The notes: a model not told the origin generated them from the sequence alone. Numbered from the stretch's first letter, positions 50,423 to 59,107 are shown. The stretch: 64,000 bases of DNA from Alteriqipengyuania lutimaris (GCF_003363135.1 NZ_QRBB01000002.1:310001-374000); one strand, 5' to 3'. A program made the numbers and translations.

Positions 50423-51030
50423 ACGCGCCACAGATCTCGTTCGCCCACCCCGTCGACTGGCCGATCGGCCGCAAGAAGGAGGGCGGCCATAAGCAGGCCC
50501 TCTGGAAAAGCGGCGGGTCTCGGCTGAATTTCGACCAGGCGGTTGCGCGCCTTGGCGAGCAGGTCGGCGCGATCACCAAGCCGGGCCAGCAATGGAGAGC
50601 GACCGAGCTTACGCTCTCGACCAATTTCGAGCTGCGCGCTGACGGCCGCCCGCGCCGCGATCGTCGCCGACCGCTCGACCAGGCGGTGGCCTTTTTCTTC
50701 GAGCTCGATGGCGAGCCTCACGCACTGGCCTGTGATCGGTTCGATCGGATCGAGGACAACATTGCCGCGATCGCGGCGCACATCGAAGCGCTGCGCGGAC
50801 AGGAGCGCTGGGGCGTCGCCGACATGAAGCAGGCTTTCGCCGGGCACATTGCACTGCCCGCGCCCGAGCAATGGTGGCAAGTTCTCGGCGTCAGCCAGCA
50901 CGCAACCGCAGACGAGATCGATCGCGCCTATCGCGCGAAGGCGAAGGACGCCCACCCCGACCGGGAGGGTGGCAGCCAGGCGGCGATGGCGCGCCTCAAT
51001 CAGGCGCGCGAGGAAGGCAAGCGGCGATGA
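50419..51030 (+). CDS. J-domain protein (DnaJ-like C-terminal)
   Basis: 203 residues. The C-terminal 50 residues are a J-domain: EQWWQVLGVSQHATADEIDR then YRAKAKDAHPDREGG, with HPD at 179-181. The N-terminal 140 residues are alpha/beta with ATELTLSTNFELRADGR and may bind a phage target. J-domains recruit DnaK (Hsp70), for example to remodel replication complexes as lambda O/P does with host DnaJ. Stop overlaps the AlpA-like gene by 4 bp. Confidence 0.9.
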   Translation: MNAPQISFAHPVDWPIGRKKEGGHKQALWKSGGSRLNFDQAVARLGEQVGAITKPGQQWRATELTLSTNFELRADGRPRRDRRRPLDQAVAFFFELDGEPHALACDRFDRIEDNIAAIAAHIEALRGQERWGVADMKQAFAGHIALPAPEQWWQVLGVSQHATADEIDRAYRAKAKDAHPDREGGSQAAMARLNQAREEGKRR

Positions 51031-51251
51031 AACGAACTCTCAGTCGCGAGGAAGTGCAGGAGCGCGCCGAAGACCGCTGGTTCTCGATGGCCGACCTTGC
51101 AGACGAGCTGACACTGCACCGCGCTTCGATCTACCGAATCATCGAACGCGGAGAACTGCCCGAAGGCACGAAGATCTTCGGCAACCGAAAGGTCTGGTTC
51201 GAGCGTGACGTGCGCGCGCTCAAGCGGGAGCTTTGCTCTCAAGCCGCATGA
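51027..51251 (+). CDS. xis: AlpA/excisionase-type DNA-binding protein
   Basis: 74 residues. WFSMADLADELTLHRASIYR then IIERGELPEGTKIFGNRKVW is a MerR/AlpA-type winged helix with the VWFERDVRAL ending. It is the last gene before attR, 83 bp from the core, and in the circular phage would lie next to int1. Excisionase function is inferred from position and fold. Confidence 0.8.
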   Translation: MKRTLSREEVQERAEDRWFSMADLADELTLHRASIYRIIERGELPEGTKIFGNRKVWFERDVRALKRELCSQAA

Positions 51252-51255
51252 ACGC

Positions 51256-51275
51256 GGGGCCACCATGGGGGCCTC
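51256..51275 (+). promoter_or_regulatory. candidate integrase arm-type site (right)
   Basis: GGGGCCACCATGGGGGCCTC differs at one base from 13861-13880. It is 59 bp from the attR core and directly after the excisionase-like gene. Confidence 0.6.
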
Positions 51276-51334
51276 GAAATTCCAAGAACCGAAAAAACTC
51301 AATAAAGTGAGCAACTAATGACTGCGCGCCATAT

Positions 51335-51350
51335 CCTGCCACCCCAGCCA
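51335..51350 (+). other. attR core
   Basis: CCTGCCACCCCAGCCA is an exact copy of the tRNA-Gln 3' end at 13731-13746. The next base onward, TATAGCC, should be the chromosome that followed tRNA-Gln before integration. Confidence 0.92.
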
Positions 51351-51375
51351 TATAGCCTTAAAAGAAGCATATGCG

Positions 51376-51684
51376 TTATCGGCCGGCGATGCCGAAGGCT
51401 GGGCGCAGCGATATTTCCAACGCCTGCCGTATGGTGCCAATCACGATGTCGGAATGGTTCTCGGCGAAACTCAGTCCCAAGCTTCCGTGGCCGGAGATCG
51501 TTTGCTGAGCGCCGAAGAAGAAGGCGTGGATATGCCCGACCTCTAGTGTCTCGAGAGCTACGCAGACTTCTCCCCGTTCGCACATATAGCCTTGATCTAT
51601 CGCAAGCTCGGCATGGGCGGCATCGTGATTGACAAAATCTGGCGCTTGCCTGCCAATGGATCTGTAGGCCTCGGGAGCGCACAT
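51376..51684 (-). CDS. hypothetical protein beside attR
   Basis: 102 residues, MCAPEAYRSIGRQAPDFVNH then AELAIDQGYMCERGEVCVAL, and HAFFFGAQQTISGHGSLGLS. It reads like a plausible globular protein but I do not recognise it. It is divergent from ampG, with start codons one base apart, and ends 26 bp from attR. Before integration it would have been convergent with tRNA-Gln. Confidence 0.4.
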   Translation of the reverse strand: MCAPEAYRSIGRQAPDFVNHDAAHAELAIDQGYMCERGEVCVALETLEVGHIHAFFFGAQQTISGHGSLGLSFAENHSDIVIGTIRQALEISLRPAFGIAGR

Positions 51685-51685
51685 C

Positions 51686-53191
51686 TTGGACTGGACAAGC
51701 GAAGGCGAAAGTCGGCCCGGATTTGCGGCTGGGCGGATTTTGCCGCTTTATCTGCTTCTCGGCTTTTCGGCCGGCCTACCCTTCTTCATGTTCAACGCCG
51801 TCCTGCTGTTGCGGCTGGCGCGGCACGGCGTTGATATCGTCACCATCGGCTATTTCGCCTGGGTGGCATTGTTGCCGACTTTCAAGTTCCTCTGGTCGCC
51901 ACTGCTCGATCGATTCTCGGTGCCGGGCTTTTCGCGGTTCTGGGGCAAGCGGCGCGGCTGGATCATGCTGTCCCAGCTCGGCATTTTTGCAAGCATGGTG
52001 GGCATGGCTTTCACCAGCGCCGACACCCACTTGCCACTCGTCGCATTGTTCGCGATCCTGCTCGCCTTCTGGACCACGACGCTGGAAGTCGCCGCCGATG
52101 GCTGGCGTATCGAGCTTGCGCCGACCCAGGAATCGCAGGCGCCGATCGTGGCGGCCAATCTGTGGGGCTATCGCAGCGCGATGGTGGCGGCGGGCAGTGG
52201 CGCGGTGCTTATCGCTGCGCGCGCGGACTGGACGTTTGCCTATCTCGCGATCGCTCTGGCCGCTTTCGCGCCCTTTCCGGTCCTCGCCCTGACGCGCCGC
52301 GAGCCCGGAACCGATGGTGGTCGCGGTGCAGCGCTTCTGAACGGCGTGGCGATCGGAACAGTGATCCTCACTGCATCCTGTGCGATCGTCGCCATCCCCG
52401 GCTGGATGGCCCTCACCATGCTGGCCGGTGCGGGCATCGATTCCGATACGAACCTGACGCCCGCGGTGATCGCAATCGCTCTTGCTCCCTTCGCGCTGCT
52501 CGCCATTGCCCTGCCGCGGATCAAACGACTGCCGAGCGATGCGGCCCTTCTGCGCTCGACGACCCTCGGCCCCTTCGTCGATATCTTCTGGCGCTACGGT
52601 TTCGCCACGCTGGTCGTGCTCGGCTTCGTCTCGCTTTACCGGGTGGGAGACGTGCTCGCGCTCACCCTGTCCCATCCGATGTGGGACGCGCGTGGCTATT
52701 CGCTAGACCAGATCGGGATTGCCGATGGCGCGGTCGCTCTGCCTGCGAGCATGGTGGGTGTGGCGCTGGGCAGCTGGATGGCGGCGAAATGGCGCCTGTC
52801 ATGGGCGCTCGCGGCGGGCGCACTGGTCGCCGCGCTGGGGAATTGGGTGTATGTCTGGTTGTGGTTGCGGCCGGCCGACGGCTGGGTGCTCTACACCAGC
52901 GTGGCTGTCGATCAGTTTGGCAATGGGCTCGCGGGCGCGGTCTTCGTGGTGTATCTCTCCATGCTGGTCAATCCGCGTTTCCCGGCGGCGCAATACGCCT
53001 TTCTCTCCGGCTTCGCCTTTCTGCTCGCACGATTGCTGGCGGGCGCATCGGGAGAAATGCAGCAGGCGATCGGCTATGACGGCTTCTTCATCCTGACCGG
53101 CGCGGCCAGTATCGCCGCGATCGTCTTTCTTCCCTTTCTCGCGCGCATCCGATCGCGAGGAAACAGCGCCGGGCCCCAGGAGGCCGCATGA
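51686..53191 (+). CDS. ampG: AmpG-type muropeptide permease (MFS)
   Basis: 501 residues from a TTG (51686). PLYLLLGFSAGLPFFMFNAV then VTIGYFAWVALLPTFKFLWS and PLLDRFSVPG is the AmpG opening. The twelve-helix MFS fold continues with a central loop at about 210-290. AmpG carries GlcNAc-anhydroMurNAc peptides from periplasm to cytoplasm in cell-wall recycling. First gene of an overlapped series (ATGA) with a serine hydrolase, then S9 peptidase and amidohydrolase. Start codon uncertain. Confidence 0.85.
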   Translation: MDWTSEGESRPGFAAGRILPLYLLLGFSAGLPFFMFNAVLLLRLARHGVDIVTIGYFAWVALLPTFKFLWSPLLDRFSVPGFSRFWGKRRGWIMLSQLGIFASMVGMAFTSADTHLPLVALFAILLAFWTTTLEVAADGWRIELAPTQESQAPIVAANLWGYRSAMVAAGSGAVLIAARADWTFAYLAIALAAFAPFPVLALTRREPGTDGGRGAALLNGVAIGTVILTASCAIVAIPGWMALTMLAGAGIDSDTNLTPAVIAIALAPFALLAIALPRIKRLPSDAALLRSTTLGPFVDIFWRYGFATLVVLGFVSLYRVGDVLALTLSHPMWDARGYSLDQIGIADGAVALPASMVGVALGSWMAAKWRLSWALAAGALVAALGNWVYVWLWLRPADGWVLYTSVAVDQFGNGLAGAVFVVYLSMLVNPRFPAAQYAFLSGFAFLLARLLAGASGEMQQAIGYDGFFILTGAASIAAIVFLPFLARIRSRGNSAGPQEAA

Positions 53192-54201
53192 TCGATATAG
53201 AACGCGCGTTCGCCCCCGCTCGCCGCATGATCGAGGAAGGGCGTATGCCCTGCGCGGCCCTGGGCATCATCGCCCGGGATGGTACCAGCGCGGTATCCTA
53301 CCACGGGGATGCGACGATAGAGCCGGACCACGAGGAACTGACGCGAGAGCACTGGTTCGATCTCGCATCGGTATCGAAGGTCATCGGCACCACCACGATG
53401 GTTCTCAAACTGGCCGAGGAAGGACGGCTCGATCTCGACGCACCGCTGACGAGCGCGATACCCGATCTGCGCCAATACGATGTCGAACACGCGTCCGAGC
53501 GGCGGATTACCTTCCGTCAGTGCCTCGCCCATCAGACCTTTCTGCCTGCGGTCTTCCCGATCTATACCTATGGCGACGATCCGCTGCGAATGCGCGCCTT
53601 CGTGCTCCAGCGCCAATGGACGCACGGCGCACCGGTCTATTCCGATATCAATTTCATCCTGCTCGGGATCGCGGTCGAGCGGATTACCGGCAAGCCGCTG
53701 TCCGGCTGGCCGCTCGGCAAGGGCCTCTCCTACGGCCCGCCGCCCGGCCCGGCGGTCGCAACCGAATTCTGTACCTGGCGCAATCGCATGCTGAAGGGAG
53801 AGGTGCATGACGAGAACGCCGCAGCCCTTGGTGGCGCGCCGGGCCACGCGGGCCTCTTCGGCACGGTAGACGGCGTGCTTGGGTTCGCGCGCGCCTTGAT
53901 GGCAGGCGAGGTGCTGTCGCCTGCCTCGATGCGGCTCATCCGAACGTCGCAATTCCATCACCGGACGCATGGATGGGAGCTGCCTTATGGTGGCTGGTCC
54001 GGGGGAGAAGCCTGTTCGCGCACCACGATCGGACACACAGGATTTACGGGAACCGGGTTGTGGGTGGATTTCGAGCGCGGGATGGCGTGGACGCTCCTTA
54101 CCAATCGCGTCCATCCGACACGCCATCGCGACCGCGCGATCTACGAATTGCGGCCCGAGATCGGTCGCAGCGTCATCGAAGCCTGGGAAGCCGCGAATTA
54201 G
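53188..54201 (+). CDS. beta-lactamase family (class C / PBP-like) serine hydrolase
   Basis: 337 residues. WFDLASVSKVIGTTTMVLKL contains the SxxK (SVSK); the YxN-like motif is APVYSDINFILLGI; the KTG equivalent is TTIGHTGFTGTG (HTG). No signal peptide, so it is probably cytoplasmic, unlike AmpC. Family members include esterases and D-stereospecific or muropeptide-trimming peptidases. Cotranscription with ampG suggests action on imported muropeptides; that is inferred. Confidence 0.85.
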   Translation: MIDIERAFAPARRMIEEGRMPCAALGIIARDGTSAVSYHGDATIEPDHEELTREHWFDLASVSKVIGTTTMVLKLAEEGRLDLDAPLTSAIPDLRQYDVEHASERRITFRQCLAHQTFLPAVFPIYTYGDDPLRMRAFVLQRQWTHGAPVYSDINFILLGIAVERITGKPLSGWPLGKGLSYGPPPGPAVATEFCTWRNRMLKGEVHDENAAALGGAPGHAGLFGTVDGVLGFARALMAGEVLSPASMRLIRTSQFHHRTHGWELPYGGWSGGEACSRTTIGHTGFTGTGLWVDFERGMAWTLLTNRVHPTRHRDRAIYELRPEIGRSVIEAWEAAN

Positions 54202-54301
54202 AGTGCGCTCATGCGCCATGTTCGGGCGTCCATAACCTGACCGCATGAAAGGAAATCGCGGCGCTTGTCACCGGAGTGCTCACCCCTTTAGGCAAGGTCT
54301 C

Positions 54302-56359
54302 ATGCGGTTCCTCACCCTCCTTTTCGCCACGCTGGTGTTGCTCCAGTCGCCCTCGCTCGCGCAGGAGGATCGATTCCCGCCGGTAACGGATGTCGCAAGC
54401 TCCGAGAATCTGGCGGAGCGCTTGGCGCTCCCCTTCGCCTCTGGCCTCGCAGGAGCCGCCGATGCGCCGGTATTCGCCTGGGTCAAAAACGCGCGCGGCG
54501 TGCGCAATGTCATGGTGGCACGCGCGGGAGAGACCGCGCGCAGACTGACCGATTATGGCGCCGACGACGGGATCGAGATTTACGGCCTCGCTTTGTCGCC
54601 CGATGGGACGAAGCTCGCGTTCGTTCGTGGCGGCGACGCTTCCTTCGCCGACGATCACTCGCCCAACACCGGACAGGCCGTGGAAGCGCCCGACCAGACG
54701 GTCTATCTCGCCAATCTCGCCAGCGGCGCAGCGCCGCGCGCGATCGGTAGAGGGCACGACCCCTCGTTCTCGCCCGACGGACGCTCGCTCCTCTTCGTAC
54801 GGAGCGGAACGATCATGGTATCGACCGGAGAGGACGAGGCGCGCCGCGTCGCGGATCTGCGCGGTAATGCAGGCGATTTCAGCTGGTCGCCCGATGGGAC
54901 GCGCATCCTGTTTCGCGAATTGCGTTCAGGCCACAGCATTGTCGGGGTGGTCGACATCGCTCGGGCAAGCTTGCACTATCTCGGCGCGACACTTGGCCAT
55001 TCGAGCGATCCCGCCTTTTCACCTGACGGCCAGGCGGTTGCCTTCATTCAGTTCCGCGATGCCCCCGCCCGTTTCGATGACAGCCGCGGATCCTTCTGGT
55101 CGGTGCGCGTGGCGGATCTAGCGACGGGGGATGTTCGCACCGTATGGTCGGCGCCGGAAGGCGAAGGCGGGCAATATTACGGGACGCGAGGACGCAATCT
55201 CTTCTGGACGGCCTCGGGCCATCTGCTCTTTCCCCACGAGGGGAGCGGCTGGCTTCATGTCATGGCGGTGCCCGCCACGGGTGGGCCTGCGCACGATCTG
55301 ACGCCGGACGCCAACGAGGTCGAGAATTTCGTGCCCACGCCGGACGGGCGGGGGGTTGTCTATTCCGCCAATCCCGGCGATCTCGACAGCCGCACACTCT
55401 GGCAGGTCGATATCGCCAGCGGCGCGGACCGGCGGCTTACCGATGATGGGCAATTCGCCTTTTTCCCGGTTTTCGGCGGAACTCGCCTCGCAGCGACGCT
55501 GACCGACGCGCGATCGCCCGCGCATATGGTGCTGATCGACACGATGGAAGCGCTCGGCCCGAAACCGAGCGTCGCGGCCTATCCCGGGCCCCAGACGGTC
55601 CGCTTCACGGCGGAGGACGGCACAAGCGTCCACGGCCAGTATTTTCGCGGCGTCGGCGAAGGCCCCCGCCCGGCGCTGATCTTCGCCCATGGAGGTCCGC
55701 GCCGTCAGATGATCGCAGGCTTCCACCCGATTTTCTATTATCACAACACCTATATCCGGAATCAGGAATTCGCGGCCCAGGGCTATGACGTTCTTTCGGT
55801 CAATTTCCGCAGCGGCACGAATTACGGCCGCGCCTTCCGCGAAGCGCCCGGCACGGGGCGGGAGGGCGCTTCGGAATATCAAGACATTCTTGCAGGCGCG
55901 CGCTGGCTGGCGGCACGGCCCGGCGTCGATCCGGCGCGCATCGGGATCTGGGGCGGGAGCTGGGGCGGATATCTCGCTGCCCTCGCGCTCGCGCGCGATA
56001 GCGATCTGTTCGGGGCGGGAGTCGATCTTCATGGCGTGCACGCGATGGTCCGCCCGGTGCCCGACACCTACGCGCCCGACGAAGCCCTGGCGATTCAGCA
56101 GCTGCAATGGGAGAGCTCACCCATGGGCGCGATCGAGGACTGGCGTTCACCCGTCCTGCTGATCCACGGCGATGACGATCAGAACGTCGATTATCGCCAG
56201 TCGCTCCTGCTGGCGCGCGAATTGACCGCGCGCGGGGTACCGTTCGAGGAACTCGCGATACCCAACGAACGCCACGATTTCTTCCGCTATGAAAGCTGGC
56301 TCGAATCGCTGGAGGCGACCGGGGACTTTTTCGATCGCACGCTGGAGCAGGCACGATGA
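54302..56359 (+). CDS. S9 family prolyl-oligopeptidase / acylaminoacyl-peptidase, exported
   Basis: 685 residues from MRFLTLLFATLVLLQSPSLA, a signal peptide; the 19 codons upstream do not match. The beta-propeller (about 60-400) has PD40/TolB-type repeats: LALSPDGTKLAFVRGG, PSFSPDGRSLLFVRSG and PAFSPDGQAVAFIQF. The catalytic domain has the nucleophile IGIWGGSWGGYLAAL, an Asp in LLIHGDDDQNVDYRQ and a His in IPNERHDFFR. It cleaves short peptides in the periplasm. The next gene overlaps by ATGA. Confidence 0.9.
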   Translation: MRFLTLLFATLVLLQSPSLAQEDRFPPVTDVASSENLAERLALPFASGLAGAADAPVFAWVKNARGVRNVMVARAGETARRLTDYGADDGIEIYGLALSPDGTKLAFVRGGDASFADDHSPNTGQAVEAPDQTVYLANLASGAAPRAIGRGHDPSFSPDGRSLLFVRSGTIMVSTGEDEARRVADLRGNAGDFSWSPDGTRILFRELRSGHSIVGVVDIARASLHYLGATLGHSSDPAFSPDGQAVAFIQFRDAPARFDDSRGSFWSVRVADLATGDVRTVWSAPEGEGGQYYGTRGRNLFWTASGHLLFPHEGSGWLHVMAVPATGGPAHDLTPDANEVENFVPTPDGRGVVYSANPGDLDSRTLWQVDIASGADRRLTDDGQFAFFPVFGGTRLAATLTDARSPAHMVLIDTMEALGPKPSVAAYPGPQTVRFTAEDGTSVHGQYFRGVGEGPRPALIFAHGGPRRQMIAGFHPIFYYHNTYIRNQEFAAQGYDVLSVNFRSGTNYGRAFREAPGTGREGASEYQDILAGARWLAARPGVDPARIGIWGGSWGGYLAALALARDSDLFGAGVDLHGVHAMVRPVPDTYAPDEALAIQQLQWESSPMGAIEDWRSPVLLIHGDDDQNVDYRQSLLLARELTARGVPFEELAIPNERHDFFRYESWLESLEATGDFFDRTLEQAR

Positions 56360-58221
56360 TCCGCACTCTCGTCGCCCTGCTTGCCGCATTGGCCTCCTTG
56401 GCCGTCGCCTTTGCGGGCCCGCCTGCCAGCGCCCAGCAGGAACGGGCGACGCTGATCCGCAACGCCCGGATCTTCGATGCCACCGGCGCGCCCGCTTTTC
56501 GCGGGGATGTCCTGATAAGGGGCGGCACCATCGCCGAGATCGCCCCGCGCATCCGCCACCCGCGTGGTTCGGTGGTGGTCGATGCGAAGGGGCGCACTCT
56601 GATTCCCGGGCTGCATGACCTCCATACCCATCTGCGCTCTCCCGCCTATTCCGCCCCCGAAGACATGGCGAAAGCCTGGGCGGGCTATCTGGTGAACGGC
56701 GTGACCATGGTGAACGATTATTCGCTTTCGGCGGAAATGCTCCAGCCGATCCGCGCCATCACCACCGGGCCCGACGCGATCTGGGCACCGCATCTCAATC
56801 TTGCGATCCGCGCGGGCGTGCCGGGCGGGCACGGCACGGAATATGGCTGGGGGGACTTCTTCACGATGAAGGCCGCCAGTCCGCGTGCAGCTCATCTCGC
56901 GATGACGCGGGCCCTGCCGTATCGGCCCGACGTGGTCAAAGTGTTCGCCGATGGCTGGCGATACGATCGTGGTCCGGATCTCAATTCCATGAATGTCGGC
57001 ACGCTCACGGCAATTGTCGCGGATGCCCATGCGCGCGGCATCCCGGTGGTGACACACACCGTCACGCTCGAAGGCGCGAAGGTGGCCGCGGCGGCGGGGG
57101 TCGATGCGGTGGTCCACGGGATCGGAGACGTCCGGGTGGACGACGAGGCGATCGCCCTGATGCGCGACAGGGGAACGGGTTATGTCTCGACTTTGGTCGT
57201 CTACGAGCCGGGCGATATACGCCAGATGACGGATGGGGAGAAAAGCGTCCTGTCCTCTCCCGAACTGGCGCGCGAGGCAGCCCGGGCGGCGCGCGGCAAT
57301 CGTGTCGTCGAACCGGAGGTCACCGCGCGGTGGGAGGTTCTCAAGGCCAATCTCAAGGCGATGCACGCCGCGAATATCCCCATCGGCGTGGGGACGGATG
57401 CGGGGATTGGCGGCGTCTATCACGGCAGCGCCGCCATTCGCGAGATCGGCTGGCTGGTCCAACTCGGTCTGACGCCTGCCGAAGCGCTGATCGCAGCGAC
57501 CCGCACCAGTGCCGAAATTATGGGTCAGGCCGACCGTCACGGCACGATCGCCGTCGGAATGCGCGCAGATCTCGTGCTCGTGGATGGTCGCCCGGACGAG
57601 GAGATTACCGACCTGTGGAAGATCGCGCGCGTCTGGAAGGCGGGCAGCGAGGTGCCGCTCAAAGAACTGCGCGCTCGCGCGAGCAATCCAGCGATGACAC
57701 CCCTTCCCACCGTGTCGATGACGGGGCCTATCCTGACGGGTGCACGCAGCGACGGACGGACCGACCTCGACACCTTGCCGGTCGATTCCACCGATGCGGG
57801 CAGCGACCACAGCGATATCGCTTTCGTCCATCGCCACGGACCTGACGGCGCGCAGCCGATCTTCAGCCTCGCAAGCTTCGGCGCGAGCGCCCGTCCCTTC
57901 GCACAACTGGTCCTCCCGCTCACGAAGGGCGCGGTGCTGCCCGCCGATGCGAGCCGGTTTGCGGGCATCGCCTTCAAGGCGCGGGGGGCCGGGACATACC
58001 GCCTGCGCCTGGAAAGCTATGGCCTCGACGACTCGGACTGGTTCCAGCAGAATTTCGATGCGGGTTCGAAAATGCGCGAAATTCGCCTGCCCTTCTCCGC
58101 GTTCACGAGCAACGCGGATGCGCAACTCGACCTTGAAAGGCTGCGCGCGCTGCGTTTCGAACTGACGGGCGAGCCGGGCGGGCGCGGCTGGCTGGAACTG
58201 GACGATGTGCGCTTCTACTGA
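56356..58221 (+). CDS. exported amidohydrolase with C-terminal CIA30-like domain
   Basis: 621 residues. A signal peptide (LVALLAALASLAVAFAGPPA) precedes an imidazolonepropionase-type amidohydrolase domain. Metal ligands are seen in GLHDLHTHL, VVTHTVTLEG and HGIGDV, with an Asp in GVGTDAGIGG. From about residue 480 the chain changes to a beta-sandwich ending QNFDAGSKMREIRLPFSAFT and LRALRFELTGEPGGRGWLEL, a CIA30/CBM11-type NADH-complex-I-intermediate-like domain. This fusion is not usual for prolidase-like enzymes. Substrate is likely a peptide or amide. Confidence 0.8.
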   Translation: MIRTLVALLAALASLAVAFAGPPASAQQERATLIRNARIFDATGAPAFRGDVLIRGGTIAEIAPRIRHPRGSVVVDAKGRTLIPGLHDLHTHLRSPAYSAPEDMAKAWAGYLVNGVTMVNDYSLSAEMLQPIRAITTGPDAIWAPHLNLAIRAGVPGGHGTEYGWGDFFTMKAASPRAAHLAMTRALPYRPDVVKVFADGWRYDRGPDLNSMNVGTLTAIVADAHARGIPVVTHTVTLEGAKVAAAAGVDAVVHGIGDVRVDDEAIALMRDRGTGYVSTLVVYEPGDIRQMTDGEKSVLSSPELAREAARAARGNRVVEPEVTARWEVLKANLKAMHAANIPIGVGTDAGIGGVYHGSAAIREIGWLVQLGLTPAEALIAATRTSAEIMGQADRHGTIAVGMRADLVLVDGRPDEEITDLWKIARVWKAGSEVPLKELRARASNPAMTPLPTVSMTGPILTGARSDGRTDLDTLPVDSTDAGSDHSDIAFVHRHGPDGAQPIFSLASFGASARPFAQLVLPLTKGAVLPADASRFAGIAFKARGAGTYRLRLESYGLDDSDWFQQNFDAGSKMREIRLPFSAFTSNADAQLDLERLRALRFELTGEPGGRGWLELDDVRFY

Positions 58222-58225
58222 CCGC

Positions 58226-59107
58226 CTAGCCGCGCAGACGCTCGACCAGCGCATCGAAACGCTCGCCGCTCGTGAGGGCTTGCGCCGCCGCGTTCGCTTC
58301 GTGGCCGAGCGCGAGGAGGACCGCCAGGCGGATATCGCCCTCGGCGAGAGCGAGAGCCCTGCGAGCCGTGCTTTGTGCGACTCCCGCGACCCTCTCGATC
58401 ATCGCGACCGCACGCCTCTCCAGCTTCGCATTGCTGATCCGCATGTTGACCATCAGACCTCGGTAAACGAGGCCGAGCTCAAGCATGATCGCGGTCGACA
58501 GAGCGTTGAGCGCGGCCTTCTGCGCGGTTCCGGCGCCCAGGCGAGTGGATCCCGCAATCGCTTCCGCTCCCGTATCGAGCAGGATGGCGTGTTCGCCGGC
58601 TTCCAGCAGCGGGCTGCCCGGATTGTTGGCGACGGAAATGGTCAGCACCCCGCCCGCGCGCGCTTCCCGGACGGCGCCGATGGTGAAGGGCGTATGTCCG
58701 CTGGCGGCGATCCCGATCAGCACATCCGACTGCCCCAGCGCCGCTTCGCGCACCGCCGCTCTTCCGGCGGCCTCGTCGTCCTCCGCACCTTCGACCGCGC
58801 GCATCATCGCATCGGACCCTCCGGCAAGGAAGAAGGCGAGGCGTTCTTCGGGCCACCCGAAGGTCGGCGTGAGTTCGACGCCATCCTGCACGCCGATCCG
58901 GCCCGACGTGCCCGCCCCGGCATAGGCGATCCGGCCGCTGGCGCCGAGGCGCGCCGCCGCCTCCTTGGCCGCCTTTGCGATCGCGTCGCTCACACGCGCG
59001 ACCGCCGCCACGGCATGGGCCTGTCCGTCGAGGATCGTGGCGACCGCCTTATCCAGCGGCCAGCGGTCGATCTCCTGAAGGTTGGGGTCGATACTCTCGG
59101 TGCTCAT
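58226..59107 (-). CDS. murQ: N-acetylmuramic acid 6-phosphate etherase
   Basis: 293 residues from MSTESIDPNLQEIDRWPLDK. It cleaves the lactyl ether of MurNAc-6-P to GlcNAc-6-P and lactate. Family motifs are YAGAGTSGRIGVQDGVELTP (catalytic Glu region) and MMRAVEGAEDDEAAG (second Glu), followed by GIAASGHTPFTIGAVREARA (SIS). A Met 20 codons further upstream is less likely. Convergent with the amidohydrolase and divergent from the SIS gene, with 71 bp between starts for control of both. Confidence 0.93.
   Translation of the reverse strand: MSTESIDPNLQEIDRWPLDKAVATILDGQAHAVAAVARVSDAIAKAAKEAAARLGASGRIAYAGAGTSGRIGVQDGVELTPTFGWPEERLAFFLAGGSDAMMRAVEGAEDDEAAGRAAVREAALGQSDVLIGIAASGHTPFTIGAVREARAGGVLTISVANNPGSPLLEAGEHAILLDTGAEAIAGSTRLGAGTAQKAALNALSTAIMLELGLVYRGLMVNMRISNAKLERRAVAMIERVAGVAQSTARRALALAEGDIRLAVLLALGHEANAAAQALTSGERFDALVERLRG

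Larger units (their letters stand above)
13731..51350 (+). mobile_element. 37.6-kb siphovirus-type prophage in tRNA-Gln
   Basis: The element is bounded by identical 16-bp copies of CCTGCCACCCCAGCCA at 13731-13746 (inside the tRNA) and 51335-51350. It holds every module of a temperate HK97-type siphophage: integrase, repressor/cro, early operon, packaging, head, tail with tape measure, tailspike, lysis and a candidate excisionase. I see no disrupted structural gene, so it could be inducible. A second integrase on the opposite strand is the one unusual part. The chromosome to the right continues with a cell-wall recycling cluster. Confidence 0.92.
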
